Source: Burkholderiales bacterium (lineage in GTDB: Bacteria; Pseudomonadota; Gammaproteobacteria; Burkholderiales; SG8-41). Taken from it: 62,783 nt of DNA. The notes under the pieces are model-generated. The model saw only the letters and a program-made list of their open reading frames with translations, did no database searches and had not been told where the DNA came from. The stretch is from assembly GCA_030833315.1 (NCBI GenBank), contig JAURHM010000010.1:1-62783 (forward strand), in the 5' to 3' direction. This document shows positions 43,376 to 51,886 of this stretch, in pieces. Position 1 is the stretch's first letter. The number at the start of each line of letters is the position of its first letter. The position numbers and the translations under genes are program-made.

Positions 43376-44608
43376 ATGAGCACATCCAAAGGAATTCGCG
43401 AAGTCGCTTACGTTGATGTCCGCGCCGGAGGTGGCGACGGTCATCAGCACAACTGCAGCGCGGGCATGCAGCCGCTGTCATTTACCGACTGCGCCGGCGG
43501 CGGCCAGGTGGTGGTGGAGCGCAACATTGCCTATGTCGGCAATATGCGCAATCCGCACGGCACCCTGATATTCGACGTCAAGGACCCCAAACATCCGAAG
43601 TTCCTGTCCGAGATCAACATGCCCACCGGCACCCACTCGCACAAGGTACGCGTGTCCGGAGACATCATGCTGACCAACCGGGAGGTGATTTCGGCGAAAA
43701 ATGCAAAGGGCGAGGTGCCGCCGGACGATTTCCAGGGCGGTCTGGGCATATACGACGTGTCCAACCCGGCCAAGCCGAAGCTGATCACGCTGTGGCAGAC
43801 CGATGACAAGTCCGGTGTGGAATATGCCCGTGGCGTACACCGCTTCGATTTCGACGGCCGCTACGCCTACATCTCGCCGACGATGGACGGTTACCTCGGC
43901 AATATCGTGATGATCCTCGACCTCAAGGATCCCGCGAAGCCGCAGGAGGTCGGTCGCTGGTGGATGCCGGGGCAGCATATTGCCGGCGGTGAAAAGCCGA
44001 CCTGGCGCGGTTCCGCCCACAAATGCCATCACCCGCTGCGCTACGGCAACCGGCTGTACACCAGCTATTGGCATGGCGGTTTTGTCATTCTCGACATCGA
44101 TGACATGAGCAAGCCGAAATACGTGTCGGGTCTCGACTGGAGTCCGCCTTTCCCCTGGCCGACGCATACCGCGCTGCGCATTCCGTTCAAGATCAGGAAC
44201 CGCGATTTTCTGGTGGTGTCGGACGAGGACGTTGTGCGTCTGCCCGACTGCCCGCCTTATCCCTCGGCTTTCCTGTGGATGGTCGACATTACCGATGAGA
44301 AACATCCCGCCGTGGTGTCGAGTTTCCAGCTGGAAGACATTCCGCCGGAGCAGCAGCCCTATGCGACGGGTTGCCATCAGCCTTGCGAAAAGGTGACCGG
44401 CACCGAGATTCCGGTGGCGTGGTTTGCACATGGCCTGCGCATCGTTGATATCGCCAATCCGCATTCGATGAAGGAGGTCGCCTACTTTGTGCCCGATGTG
44501 CCGCAAGGCTCGGAGCGCGTGCAGAGTAACGACGTCACGGTGGATGACCGCGGTCTGCTTTATCTGCTCGATCGCGTGCGCGGCCTGCACATTCTCGAGC
44601 GCACCTGA
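43376..44608 (+). CDS. LVIVD-repeat beta-propeller-like protein
   Basis: A 410-residue protein with repeated blocks of the form [LF]I[FL]D[VLI]KDPxxPK (for example LIFDVKDPKHPK, LGIYDVSNPAKPK and MILDLKDPAKPQ), the LVIVD repeat, which likely folds into a beta propeller. It lacks a signal peptide although relatives are often secreted. It sits between a Bug receptor and a lyase gene. Its function is unknown; a scaffold or binding role is plausible. Confidence 0.84.
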   Translation: MSTSKGIREVAYVDVRAGGGDGHQHNCSAGMQPLSFTDCAGGGQVVVERNIAYVGNMRNPHGTLIFDVKDPKHPKFLSEINMPTGTHSHKVRVSGDIMLTNREVISAKNAKGEVPPDDFQGGLGIYDVSNPAKPKLITLWQTDDKSGVEYARGVHRFDFDGRYAYISPTMDGYLGNIVMILDLKDPAKPQEVGRWWMPGQHIAGGEKPTWRGSAHKCHHPLRYGNRLYTSYWHGGFVILDIDDMSKPKYVSGLDWSPPFPWPTHTALRIPFKIRNRDFLVVSDEDVVRLPDCPPYPSAFLWMVDITDEKHPAVVSSFQLEDIPPEQQPYATGCHQPCEKVTGTEIPVAWFAHGLRIVDIANPHSMKEVAYFVPDVPQGSERVQSNDVTVDDRGLLYLLDRVRGLHILERT

Positions 44609-44644
44609 TCTGTTTCAATCAAGCAACATACTCAAGGAATAATC

Positions 44645-46009
44645 ATGGCATCCGGTGTATTTGACGACATCCTGATCCAGCATCTCTGGAGCACGGAGGA
44701 GTTCCGCAACATATTCAACGACCGAAACCGCTTGCAGAAGTGGTACGACTTCGAAGCGGCATTCGCGCTGGAGCAGGGTGAGCTTGGCATCATCCCGAAG
44801 GAGGCTGCAGCCGACATCGCTGCCAACTGCAAGATCTCGAAAATCGATGTTGAGGCTGTGGCGGCTGAAATCCGCCGCATCAAGCATCCGCTGGTGCCGG
44901 CAGTGAAGGCCGTGCAGAAGCTGTGCAAGGGCGATCACGGTGAATACATCCACTACGGACCGACCACGCAGGATGTGCTCGATACCGCGGTGATGCTGCA
45001 GATCAAGGAGGCGCATGCGCTGTATCTGCGCGACATGAAAGCCATCGGCAATGCACTGGTCAAACTGTGCGAACAGCACCGCGACACGCCGATGGCCGGG
45101 CGTTCACACGGCGTGCAGGCGCTGCCAATCACCTTCGGCCACAAAGCGGCGATCTGGCTATCGGAGATGGGGCGACACTACGAGCGACTGCGTCAGCTGG
45201 AGCCGCGGATGTTTGTCGGCGGCATGGTCGGCGCGGTCGGCACCCAGGCGTCCTTCGGTCCCAAGGCCAAGGTGCTGGAGCAGGGTGTCATGAAGCGGCT
45301 GGGACTCGGCGTTGCCGATATCAACTGGCAACCGGCGCGTGACCGTTTTGCCGAGTATGTGAACGTTCTCGGGCTGATCACTGCGACGCTGGGCAAGATC
45401 GCCAATGAAATCATCACGCTGGAGCACACGGAGATCGGCGAGCTCTATGAGCCTTTCAGCACCGGCAAGGTCGGCTCCTCGACGATGCCGCATAAACGCA
45501 ATCCGTCGAGCTGCGAAGCCGTCGTCGGCGCGAGCCGTGCGGTGCGCTACAACGTGGCCTATATGATGGAGTGCATGCTGATCGAGCATGAGCGCGACGG
45601 CTCGGCCTGGCGCGGCGAGTGGAAGGCGTTGCCGGAGTCCTGTCTGATCACCGGCGGCATTCTCGCGATCATGAAAGGCGTGTTGTCGGATCTGCATGTC
45701 GATGTCGACAATATGCGCAAAAACCTCGACAGCCTCGGTGGCTTCCTGCTGTCGGAGCGCGTGATGTTCGAGTTGTCGGAGAAGGTCGGCAAGCAGACCG
45801 CGCATGACCTCGTTTATGAGGCCTCCATGCACGGCATTGAAAACGGCATATCTTTCGAAGATGCGCTGCTGCAGAACCCGCAGGTCAAAAAAGCGATGAC
45901 CCTGGAAGAAGTCAGGGCCGTGCTCGACCCAACGACCTATGTCGGTCGCGGGCCGGAGATCGTCGATGAGGTGCTGAAGCAGCAGCGCGCTTCAGGGTGG
46001 CTTGGTTAA
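44645..46009 (+). CDS. Adenylosuccinate lyase/fumarase-superfamily lyase
   Basis: A 454-residue member of the fumarase/aspartase superfamily. The signature GSSTMPHKRNP (277-287) contains the catalytic loop serine, and GRSHGVQALPITFG (152-165) the general acid His155. It resembles PurB and 3-carboxymuconate cycloisomerase types. Its neighbours (Bug receptors, LVIVD protein) do not belong to purine synthesis, so it is likely a catabolic lyase that cleaves a dicarboxylate adduct such as an aminocarboxylate; the substrate is unknown. Confidence 0.85.
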   Translation: MASGVFDDILIQHLWSTEEFRNIFNDRNRLQKWYDFEAAFALEQGELGIIPKEAAADIAANCKISKIDVEAVAAEIRRIKHPLVPAVKAVQKLCKGDHGEYIHYGPTTQDVLDTAVMLQIKEAHALYLRDMKAIGNALVKLCEQHRDTPMAGRSHGVQALPITFGHKAAIWLSEMGRHYERLRQLEPRMFVGGMVGAVGTQASFGPKAKVLEQGVMKRLGLGVADINWQPARDRFAEYVNVLGLITATLGKIANEIITLEHTEIGELYEPFSTGKVGSSTMPHKRNPSSCEAVVGASRAVRYNVAYMMECMLIEHERDGSAWRGEWKALPESCLITGGILAIMKGVLSDLHVDVDNMRKNLDSLGGFLLSERVMFELSEKVGKQTAHDLVYEASMHGIENGISFEDALLQNPQVKKAMTLEEVRAVLDPTTYVGRGPEIVDEVLKQQRASGWLG

Positions 46010-46026
46010 TCATTAAAAAACAAATA
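46010..46026 (+). repeat. AT-rich dispersed motif, copy D
   Basis: TCATTAAAAAACAAATA directly after the lyase stop, identical to 23885-23901. Confidence 0.45.
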
Positions 46027-46031
46027 CTTAT

Positions 46032-46053
46032 TGATATCCCGGTGATATCCCGG
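46032..46053. repeat. Tandem 11-bp repeat upstream of a Bug gene
   Basis: TGATATCCCGG occurs twice head to tail (46032-46042 and 46043-46053). A period of 11 bp puts both copies on one face of the helix, as in cooperative regulator sites. It lies 61 bp before the Bug start at 46114. Confidence 0.5.
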
Positions 46054-46113
46054 GTTTTCGCTAATATCTTCGGCAACATTGCGGAACACCACATAACGGC
46101 AGGAGGAGTTGGC

Positions 46114-47100
46114 ATGAAGATCAATCGCAGATGGTGGATTGCGGCGGGTGCTGTGGCTTTGGTGGTTCAACCCGCAATGGCGGCGCAGGACGCGGCGACA
46201 GCGTACCCGTCAAAACCGGTGCGCTGGATCGTGCCGTTCACGCCCGGCGCATCGAACGACATCACGGCGCGCATTTTTGCCCAGAAAATGTCGGAGGCGA
46301 CGGGGCAGCAGTTCGTCATCGACAATCGCGCCGGCGCCGGCGGTTCGATCGGCGCCCAGGTGGCGGCCGAAGCGGCACCTGACGGTTATACCTTGCTGCA
46401 TGCCAATCCCGGCCCCAGCGTCAACAATGTCATCATGCGGCGCAAGTCGCCGTATCAGATCAGCGATTTCGCGCCGGTGTTTTTCATGGGCTATACGCCG
46501 CTGCTGATCCTTGCCAATCCCAAGTTCCCGGCCAATAACGGGCGCGAACTGCTGAACTATGCCAAGGCAAATCCCGGCAAGCTGACATGGGCCTCTTCCG
46601 GCAACGGCAGCAGCCTGCATATTGGTCTTGCGCTATTCGGCGCCGCGACGGGCCTGGATATCGTGCATGTACCTTACAAGGGTACGGCTCCGGCGATTAC
46701 CGACGTGCTGAGCGGGCGTGTGGATGTCATGCATACCACCGTGGTCAGCGCCGAGGCGCAGATCAAGTCAGGCAGGGTCAAGGTTCTTGCCGTGGCGGCG
46801 CCGCAGCGTCAGGCCGTGCTGCCCAATGTGCCGACGCTGCTCGAGGAGGGTATCAAGAATGCCGAAGCCACTGTCTGGTTCGGAGTCCAGGTGCAGGTGA
46901 AGACGCCGCGGCCGATCATCAACAAGCTCAATGCGCGCATGAACCAGATCATGGCAATGCCCGACGTGCAGGCCAGGCTCGATCAGCTGGGGCTGGTCAA
47001 GGTGGGTGGGACACCGGAAGAGTTTGGTGCATTCATCAAAACCGAAGCCGATAAATTGTCCATGTTGATCAAGACGAAGCGCGTGGAGATGATGGAGTAG
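46114..47100 (+). CDS. Bug/TctC-family receptor
   Basis: A 328-residue receptor with a signal peptide ending near PAMAA and the family pattern AYPSKPVRWIVPFTPG, GQQFVIDNRAGAGG and APDGYTLL. ATG 46114 is preceded by AGGAGGAG at good spacing. It is separated from the lyase by 104 bp that contain an AT-rich motif and a tandem repeat, so it may have its own promoter. It is upstream of the TctBA genes but separated from them by 476 bp. Confidence 0.92.
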   Translation: MKINRRWWIAAGAVALVVQPAMAAQDAATAYPSKPVRWIVPFTPGASNDITARIFAQKMSEATGQQFVIDNRAGAGGSIGAQVAAEAAPDGYTLLHANPGPSVNNVIMRRKSPYQISDFAPVFFMGYTPLLILANPKFPANNGRELLNYAKANPGKLTWASSGNGSSLHIGLALFGAATGLDIVHVPYKGTAPAITDVLSGRVDVMHTTVVSAEAQIKSGRVKVLAVAAPQRQAVLPNVPTLLEEGIKNAEATVWFGVQVQVKTPRPIINKLNARMNQIMAMPDVQARLDQLGLVKVGGTPEEFGAFIKTEADKLSMLIKTKRVEMME

Positions 47101-47349
47101 TTCGTCTGAAGAACACTCGATTTCGCTCCATCAAGGGGTGCTTGCACCATGGGGTGCATGCGTTTATCGCGGTGGAGCCGGATGAATGACGTATTTCAGT
47201 GTATTTTCATTCGTGGCTCTGCTGCAGAATCGAGTCTCGTCAGGCGTAAGCCAGCCGTAAGCTCAGGTTTCTAGACTGCGCCCGGATTTTGCGGTTTGTG
47301 CAATAAAGTTCTATGGAGTGCAATTCACGGGATGTGCTCTTGAAAATCC

Positions 47350-47366
47350 ATTGTGCAATGCACAAT
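47350..47366. promoter_or_regulatory. Perfect inverted repeat, candidate operator for tctBA
   Basis: ATTGTGCA and TGCACAAT arms of 8 bases around a single A. The half-site TTGTGCAAT is repeated 55 bp upstream at 47296-47304, and TGCAAT again at 47319-47324. No regulator gene is adjacent. Confidence 0.5.
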
Positions 47367-47463
47367 TTCAGAGCTAAAAAAGCTTTGTGCCCTTCAAGCC
47401 TTCGTGTAGAGTTCGGATCCGGCGTACAGCATAAAAATTAGTGCCGAAAAAAAGGAACTAGTT

Positions 47464-47483
47464 TGCAGTTGCCTGCAGTTGCC
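47464..47483. repeat. Tandem 10-bp repeat
   Basis: TGCAGTTGCC twice in direct succession, about 94 bp before the tctB start. Confidence 0.6.
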
Positions 47484-47576
47484 GCTGGAATTACGACTCA
47501 AGTGCGGTGAGCGGCGGACCGCACCGGAAGCACGGTTGTTCCGGTATCGTTTTTTGAAATCAGGAGGGTGTTCATT

Positions 47577-48026
47577 TTGAAAATCAAGAATCAGGAAGAC
47601 TTCTGGGCCGGTTTGATGTTCGTCGGCTTCGGAGCCCTTGCCATCTGGTTGTCGACCGACTATCCGATGGGCACTGCCAGCCGTATGGGACCGGGATATT
47701 TCCCGACCTATCTCGGCGCGATCATGCTGATCCTCGGCGCGATCGTGGCGATGACTTCGCTTAAATTGGGTAACGGTGAAAAGATCACTCCGTTTGCCTG
47801 GAAGCCGATGATCATGCTGAGCCTGGGCTTTATGATCTTTGGCTGGGGTGTTGATCACATCGGCTTCATTCCGGCGCTGTTTGCTCTTTGCGTGATCACT
47901 GCTGCAGCCGGCCAGACCTTCAAGATTGTCGAGGTACTTGTGATGAGCGTCGTGCTGATCGCTGGCGCTGTCGGCATTTTCATTTACGGCATCGACCTGC
48001 CGTTCCCGCTGTTCTGGTGGAGATAA
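47577..48026 (+). CDS. tctB: Tripartite tricarboxylate transporter small membrane subunit TctB
   Basis: About 149 residues with four to five hydrophobic helices: FWAGLMFVGFGALAIWLS, then GPGYFPTYLGAIMLILGAI, typical of the TctB family. I choose TTG 47577 as start because AGGAGG lies at 47562-47567 at good spacing; a GTG at 47568 overlaps that ribosome site. The protein, with TctA, forms the membrane part of a secondary transporter driven by an ion gradient. tctA starts 1 bp after the stop. Confidence 0.88.
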   Translation: MKIKNQEDFWAGLMFVGFGALAIWLSTDYPMGTASRMGPGYFPTYLGAIMLILGAIVAMTSLKLGNGEKITPFAWKPMIMLSLGFMIFGWGVDHIGFIPALFALCVITAAAGQTFKIVEVLVMSVVLIAGAVGIFIYGIDLPFPLFWWR

Positions 48027-48027
48027 C

Positions 48028-49554
48028 ATGGACGCTGACATCATCTCGAATCTGGCGCTGGGCTTCTCGACAGCCGTGTCGCCAATCAATCTGTTTTACT
48101 GCTTCATCGGCGTACTCGTTGGCACGCTGATCGGCGTTCTTCCCGGTATCGGTCCGGTTGCCGCGGTGGCGATGCTGTTGCCGCTGACGTTCAACCTGGA
48201 TGCGGTCGGCGCGATCATCATGCTGTCCGGTATTTACTACGGCACGCAGTATGGTGGTTCGACAACGGCCATTCTGGTGAACCTGCCAGGCGAATCGGCC
48301 TCGGTGGTCACCTGTATGGACGGTTATGCGATGGCGCGTCAGGGCCGTGCAGGCCCCGCGCTGGCGATTGCGGCGATCGGTTCGTTCTTTGCCGGCACTG
48401 TCGGCACGATCCTGGTTGCACTGCTCGGACCGCCCCTGGCTGAAATCGCGCTGAAGTTCGGTGCCCCAGAATACTTCTCGTTGATGGTCATGGCGCTGAT
48501 TGCTGCGGCTGTGCTGGCCCACGGTTCGATGCTCAAAACGATCTGCATGATCGTGCTCGGCCTGCTGGTCGGCATTGTCGGCACGGACGTCAACTCGGGC
48601 ATGTCGCGCTTCACCTTCGGCGCCTCCGGTCTGGCTGACGGCCTGAGCTTCGTGGTGGTTGCGATGGGCCTGTTCGGTTTTGCCGAGATTCTGTGCAACC
48701 TGCAGGACAAGGCTGATACCGCGAGCCGTGACATTCTGAACCAGAAGATCACCGGCCTGATGCCCACTGCTGCAGACATGAAAGCCGCTTTCGGCGCGAT
48801 TGTCCGCGGCACGGCAGTCGGCGCGTTCTTCGGCACACTGCCCGGCGGTGGACCGACGATCAGTGCGTTCTCGGCCTATGCGGTCGAGAAGAAGCTGGCG
48901 AAGGATCCCTCACGTTTCGGCAAGGGCGCTATTGAAGGTGTTGCTGCTCCGGAATCGGCGAACAACGCCGCGGTGCAGTGTGCGTTCATCACCACGCTGA
49001 CCCTGGGCATCCCCCACGGTGCAACGATGGCGCTGCTTCTTGGTGCGCTGACGATTCAGGGTATTGCTCCCGGCCCGCAGGTGATGACCCAGCGTCCCGA
49101 TCTGTTCTGGGGCCTGATCGCGAGTATGTGGATCGGTAACGCCATGCTGGTGATCCTTAACCTGCCGCTGGTTGGTCTGTGGATCAAATTGCTCAAGGTG
49201 CCTTACCGTTTCCTGTTCCCGGCGATCATGGTGTTCATGGCCATCGGTGTTTACAGCGTGAACAACCTGGACCTCGACATCTACATGACGATCCTGTTCG
49301 GCGTTCTGGGTTATATCTTCATCAAGCTGAAATGCGAACCGGCACCGCTGATTCTGGCGTTCGTGCTCGGACCGCTGATGGAGGAAAACCTGCGTCGCGC
49401 GCTGCTGATTTCGCGTGGTGATCCGACGGTGTTCATCACCCGACCGATCAGCGCCGCTTTCCTGGTGGCCACCGCGCTGTTGCTGGCGTTCATGATTGTT
49501 CCTTCGTTCCGCAAGAAACGTGAGGAAGCTGTGGCTGACTCGGAAGCGCTGTAA
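48028..49554 (+). CDS. tctA: Tripartite tricarboxylate transporter large membrane subunit TctA
   Basis: A 508-residue membrane protein with about twelve helices. The conserved blocks GVLPGIGPVAAVAML (36-50), YYGTQYGGSTTAILVNLPGE (70-89) and, in the second half, GTLPGGGPTISAFSAYAVEK are present. It is the only TctA in the window and may serve several of the seven Bug receptors. It is preceded by GGAGATAAC and followed by a strong terminator. Confidence 0.95.
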   Translation: MDADIISNLALGFSTAVSPINLFYCFIGVLVGTLIGVLPGIGPVAAVAMLLPLTFNLDAVGAIIMLSGIYYGTQYGGSTTAILVNLPGESASVVTCMDGYAMARQGRAGPALAIAAIGSFFAGTVGTILVALLGPPLAEIALKFGAPEYFSLMVMALIAAAVLAHGSMLKTICMIVLGLLVGIVGTDVNSGMSRFTFGASGLADGLSFVVVAMGLFGFAEILCNLQDKADTASRDILNQKITGLMPTAADMKAAFGAIVRGTAVGAFFGTLPGGGPTISAFSAYAVEKKLAKDPSRFGKGAIEGVAAPESANNAAVQCAFITTLTLGIPHGATMALLLGALTIQGIAPGPQVMTQRPDLFWGLIASMWIGNAMLVILNLPLVGLWIKLLKVPYRFLFPAIMVFMAIGVYSVNNLDLDIYMTILFGVLGYIFIKLKCEPAPLILAFVLGPLMEENLRRALLISRGDPTVFITRPISAAFLVATALLLAFMIVPSFRKKREEAVADSEAL

Positions 49555-49591
49555 CCGGGTAGTTCCAGAAGGTTTCAGTTGTTAGAAAGTC

Positions 49592-49625
49592 AAAGCACGC
49601 GGCATCTTGCCGCGTGCTTTTTTTT
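49592..49625 (+). terminator. Rho-independent terminator after tctA
   Basis: A 13-bp stem, AAAGCACGCGGCA (49592-49604) with TGCCGCGTGCTTT (49608-49620), and a 3-base loop, continuing into T8 (49618-49625). The next Bug gene starts only 13 bp further on, so it may rely on readthrough. Confidence 0.85.
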
Positions 49626-49638
49626 GAGGAGAAGAAAA

Positions 49639-50625
49639 ATGCAAACTAAATATAAAATGAAAACACTGGTTGCCGGTCTGGTTGCCGCTGCCGTTCTTGC
49701 GGCACCGATGACCACAATGGCGCAGAACTATCCGACCAAGCCGATCAGGCTGATCGTGGCGTTTCCCGCTGGCGGTTCGACCGATATCATTGCGCGTCTG
49801 GTTGCGCAACGTCTGGGCGAAAAGCTGGGTCAGCAGGTCATCGTCGACAATCGCGGCGGCGCCGGCGGCACCATCGGCACCGAAATCGCTGCGCGTGCGG
49901 CCCCGGATGGACATACCCTGACCATGGGCACGACCAGCACTCACGTCATTGCGCCTGCTGCTTATGCCAAGGTCAACTATGACCCGGTCAAGGATTTTGA
50001 TCCGATCACTCTGGTGGCTTCGACCCCGTACCTGCTGGTGCTGCACCCGGGCGTCAAGGCAAACAATCTGAAGGAATTCATCGCCTTGGCGAAATCGCAG
50101 CCGGGCAAACTGAACTACGCTTCGGCCGGTACCGGGTCGACAACGCAGCTGGCGATGGAGATGCTCAATCGCGCTGCAGGCATTGATGTGGTGCATGTGC
50201 CCTACAACGGCAACGGTCCCGCAGGCGCGGCAACCCTGGGCGGTCAGGTGCAGGCGTTGTTCGGTAGCATGCCGGCGGTTCTGCCGCATGCTCAGGCCGG
50301 TCGCCTGCGTGCAATCGCAGTCGGAACGGCGCAGCGTTCTCCGGCGCTGCCCAATGTGCCGACAGTTGCCGAGTCCGGTTTCCCGGGATTTGAGGTTTCG
50401 CTGTGGCTGGGCTTTTTTGCACCCAAGGGCACGCCGAAGCCGATCCTGACGCGCCTGCAGAAGGAACTGACCGATATCGCCAGCAATCCGGAGATGAAGG
50501 CACAATTCGAGAAGAACGGCGCCAGCGCGGTGACCAATACCCCGGCGGAAATGAATACCCTGATGAAGACCGAGTTGGAGAAATACGGCAAGGTCGTCAA
50601 GGCTGCGGGCATCTCCCTCAAATAA
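49639..50625 (+). CDS. Bug/TctC-family receptor adjoining tctBA
   Basis: A 328-residue receptor with a signal peptide ending near TMAQ and the family pattern NYPTKPIRLIVAFPAGG, GQQVIVDNRGGAGG and APDGHTL. ATG 49639 has GAGGAGAAG just upstream. Its location next to tctA makes it the best candidate for the cognate TctC-type receptor. A terminator lies between it and tctA, which could set a different expression level for the receptor. Confidence 0.93.
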   Translation: MQTKYKMKTLVAGLVAAAVLAAPMTTMAQNYPTKPIRLIVAFPAGGSTDIIARLVAQRLGEKLGQQVIVDNRGGAGGTIGTEIAARAAPDGHTLTMGTTSTHVIAPAAYAKVNYDPVKDFDPITLVASTPYLLVLHPGVKANNLKEFIALAKSQPGKLNYASAGTGSTTQLAMEMLNRAAGIDVVHVPYNGNGPAGAATLGGQVQALFGSMPAVLPHAQAGRLRAIAVGTAQRSPALPNVPTVAESGFPGFEVSLWLGFFAPKGTPKPILTRLQKELTDIASNPEMKAQFEKNGASAVTNTPAEMNTLMKTELEKYGKVVKAAGISLK

Positions 50626-50644
50626 GCATTAGCCCGCTGAAGTG

Positions 50645-50678
50645 CGCCGCTTGCGGGCAACCGCAGGCGGCGTTTTTT
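50645..50678 (+). terminator. Rho-independent terminator
   Basis: CGCCGC with GCGGCG (50645-50650, 50667-50672) plus an inner GCGG/CCGC pair around loop GCAA, then T6. It ends the Bug transcript and overlaps the stop of the convergent MFS gene. Confidence 0.75.
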
Positions 50679-51828
50679 ATTGGTCGTACCGGTCGATATG
50701 CGACAGATAGCCGCTGACCAGCAGGATGCCGGCGCTGGCCCAGAATACCGGGGCAATGCCGAGCAGGGCGCCGATCGAGCCGGCGGCAAGCGGGACGGCG
50801 ATATGGGTGATGTTGTTGATGGTCAGCCGCAGGCCGGTGACCTCTCCGGAGCGGCCCGCCGGTGAGCGGTTATAGGTCAGATTCAGGGTCAGCGGTTGGC
50901 TGACGCCGAGAGTCAGGCCAATGCCGAAAGACAGCGCCAGCAATGCCGGCACAAAAGTGATGAAGGTGAAGGGCAGGAACAGCAGCGCTGCCAGGCACAT
51001 CGCCGCGGCGAGCACGGTTTCGACGCTGAAACGTTTTGTCAGCACGGGCAGCGCGACACGGACAATAAAACTGGCGGCCGCAAAGGCGCCAAGGATGGTG
51101 CCGATGGTGGAAGCGGAGAGGCCGATTGAATGGCCGTAAATCGGCACATAGAAGGTGTAGAGATCCCAGCCGGTGGTGACCAGGCCGCTGACGATGATCA
51201 TCCGGCGCAGCGACGGTAGTCGCATCAGGTCAAAGGCGCTGCTCGACGCCGGTTCGCTGCGTGCGCCATGGGCACCCAGCTGACGGGTTAGAGCGAGCGC
51301 GAGTATCGCTGCCAGAGTCATTAGTGCAAAGGCAATATAGGCGGCGCCGAAACCATGGCGGTCAATCATGATGCCGGCGAGCACCGGGCCGATCATGTGG
51401 CCGCTGGAATAGCCCAGGCTCATTGTCGAGAAATTCCGCGTGCGCTCTTGGGCATTGCCCAGTGTGCCGGCCAGATTTTGTGCGGCGACGTTGAAAAACA
51501 CGAAACCGATGCCGATCAGCGGTGCGGAGATGAACAGCGCCGGAAGGGTGGGCGAAATCGCCGGAATGATCAAGCCGCAGCCGAAGGCAATGGCGCCGCC
51601 GAGCATGGGTCGTCGTGATCCGTAGCGGTCGGAGATGCGCCCGACCACCAGCGCAAAGGCCAACTGGAATATCGAGTAGGCGGCAATCAGCACGCCGATC
51701 AGCATCGGGCCGGCGCCGAGGTTCAGTGCGAGCAGGGAGGCGACCACCCGGCTGCCCATGTGGCCGCCCTGCATGGCCAGCGTGAGCAGGGTGATTAGGG
51801 TGATCGGTTTCAAATCGGTATTCGCCAA
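50677..51828 (-). CDS. MFS transporter
   Basis: A 383-residue twelve-helix MFS carrier. The loop GRISDRYGSRRPML (about 62-75) is the conserved motif between helices 2 and 3. The start is doubtful: the only early candidates are TTG 51828, which lies in the T-run of the upstream terminator, and TTG 51813; neither has a ribosome site. Substrate unknown. It is not a close relative of the MFS triplet at 11093-14735. Confidence 0.82.
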   Translation of the reverse strand: MANTDLKPITLITLLTLAMQGGHMGSRVVASLLALNLGAGPMLIGVLIAAYSIFQLAFALVVGRISDRYGSRRPMLGGAIAFGCGLIIPAISPTLPALFISAPLIGIGFVFFNVAAQNLAGTLGNAQERTRNFSTMSLGYSSGHMIGPVLAGIMIDRHGFGAAYIAFALMTLAAILALALTRQLGAHGARSEPASSSAFDLMRLPSLRRMIIVSGLVTTGWDLYTFYVPIYGHSIGLSASTIGTILGAFAAASFIVRVALPVLTKRFSVETVLAAAMCLAALLFLPFTFITFVPALLALSFGIGLTLGVSQPLTLNLTYNRSPAGRSGEVTGLRLTINNITHIAVPLAAGSIGALLGIAPVFWASAGILLVSGYLSHIDRYDQ

Positions 51829-51829
51829 A

Positions 51830-51870
51830 AAGACGGGGGTACGGCTGCTGGTTGCTGCAGCCGTACCCCC
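51830..51870 (-). terminator. Rho-independent terminator, minus strand
   Basis: On the minus strand a perfect 14-bp stem (51857-51870 with 51835-51848) and an 8-base loop are followed by GTC and T5. It ends the class II aldolase transcript and is directly followed by the start of the MFS gene. Confidence 0.8.
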
Positions 51871-51886
51871 GGGTGATGAAGCGTGG

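Larger units (their letters stand above)
47101..47576. promoter_or_regulatory. Long regulatory-looking region before tctB
   Basis: 476 bp without a protein gene. It holds a 12-base palindrome GGTGCTTGCACC (47137-47148), the 9-base string TTGTGCAAT twice (47296-47304 and 47351-47359), a 17-base inverted repeat (47350-47366) and a tandem 10-base repeat (47464-47483). The layout suggests a regulated promoter for the tripartite transporter. No -35/-10 pair was clear enough to mark. Confidence 0.5.
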
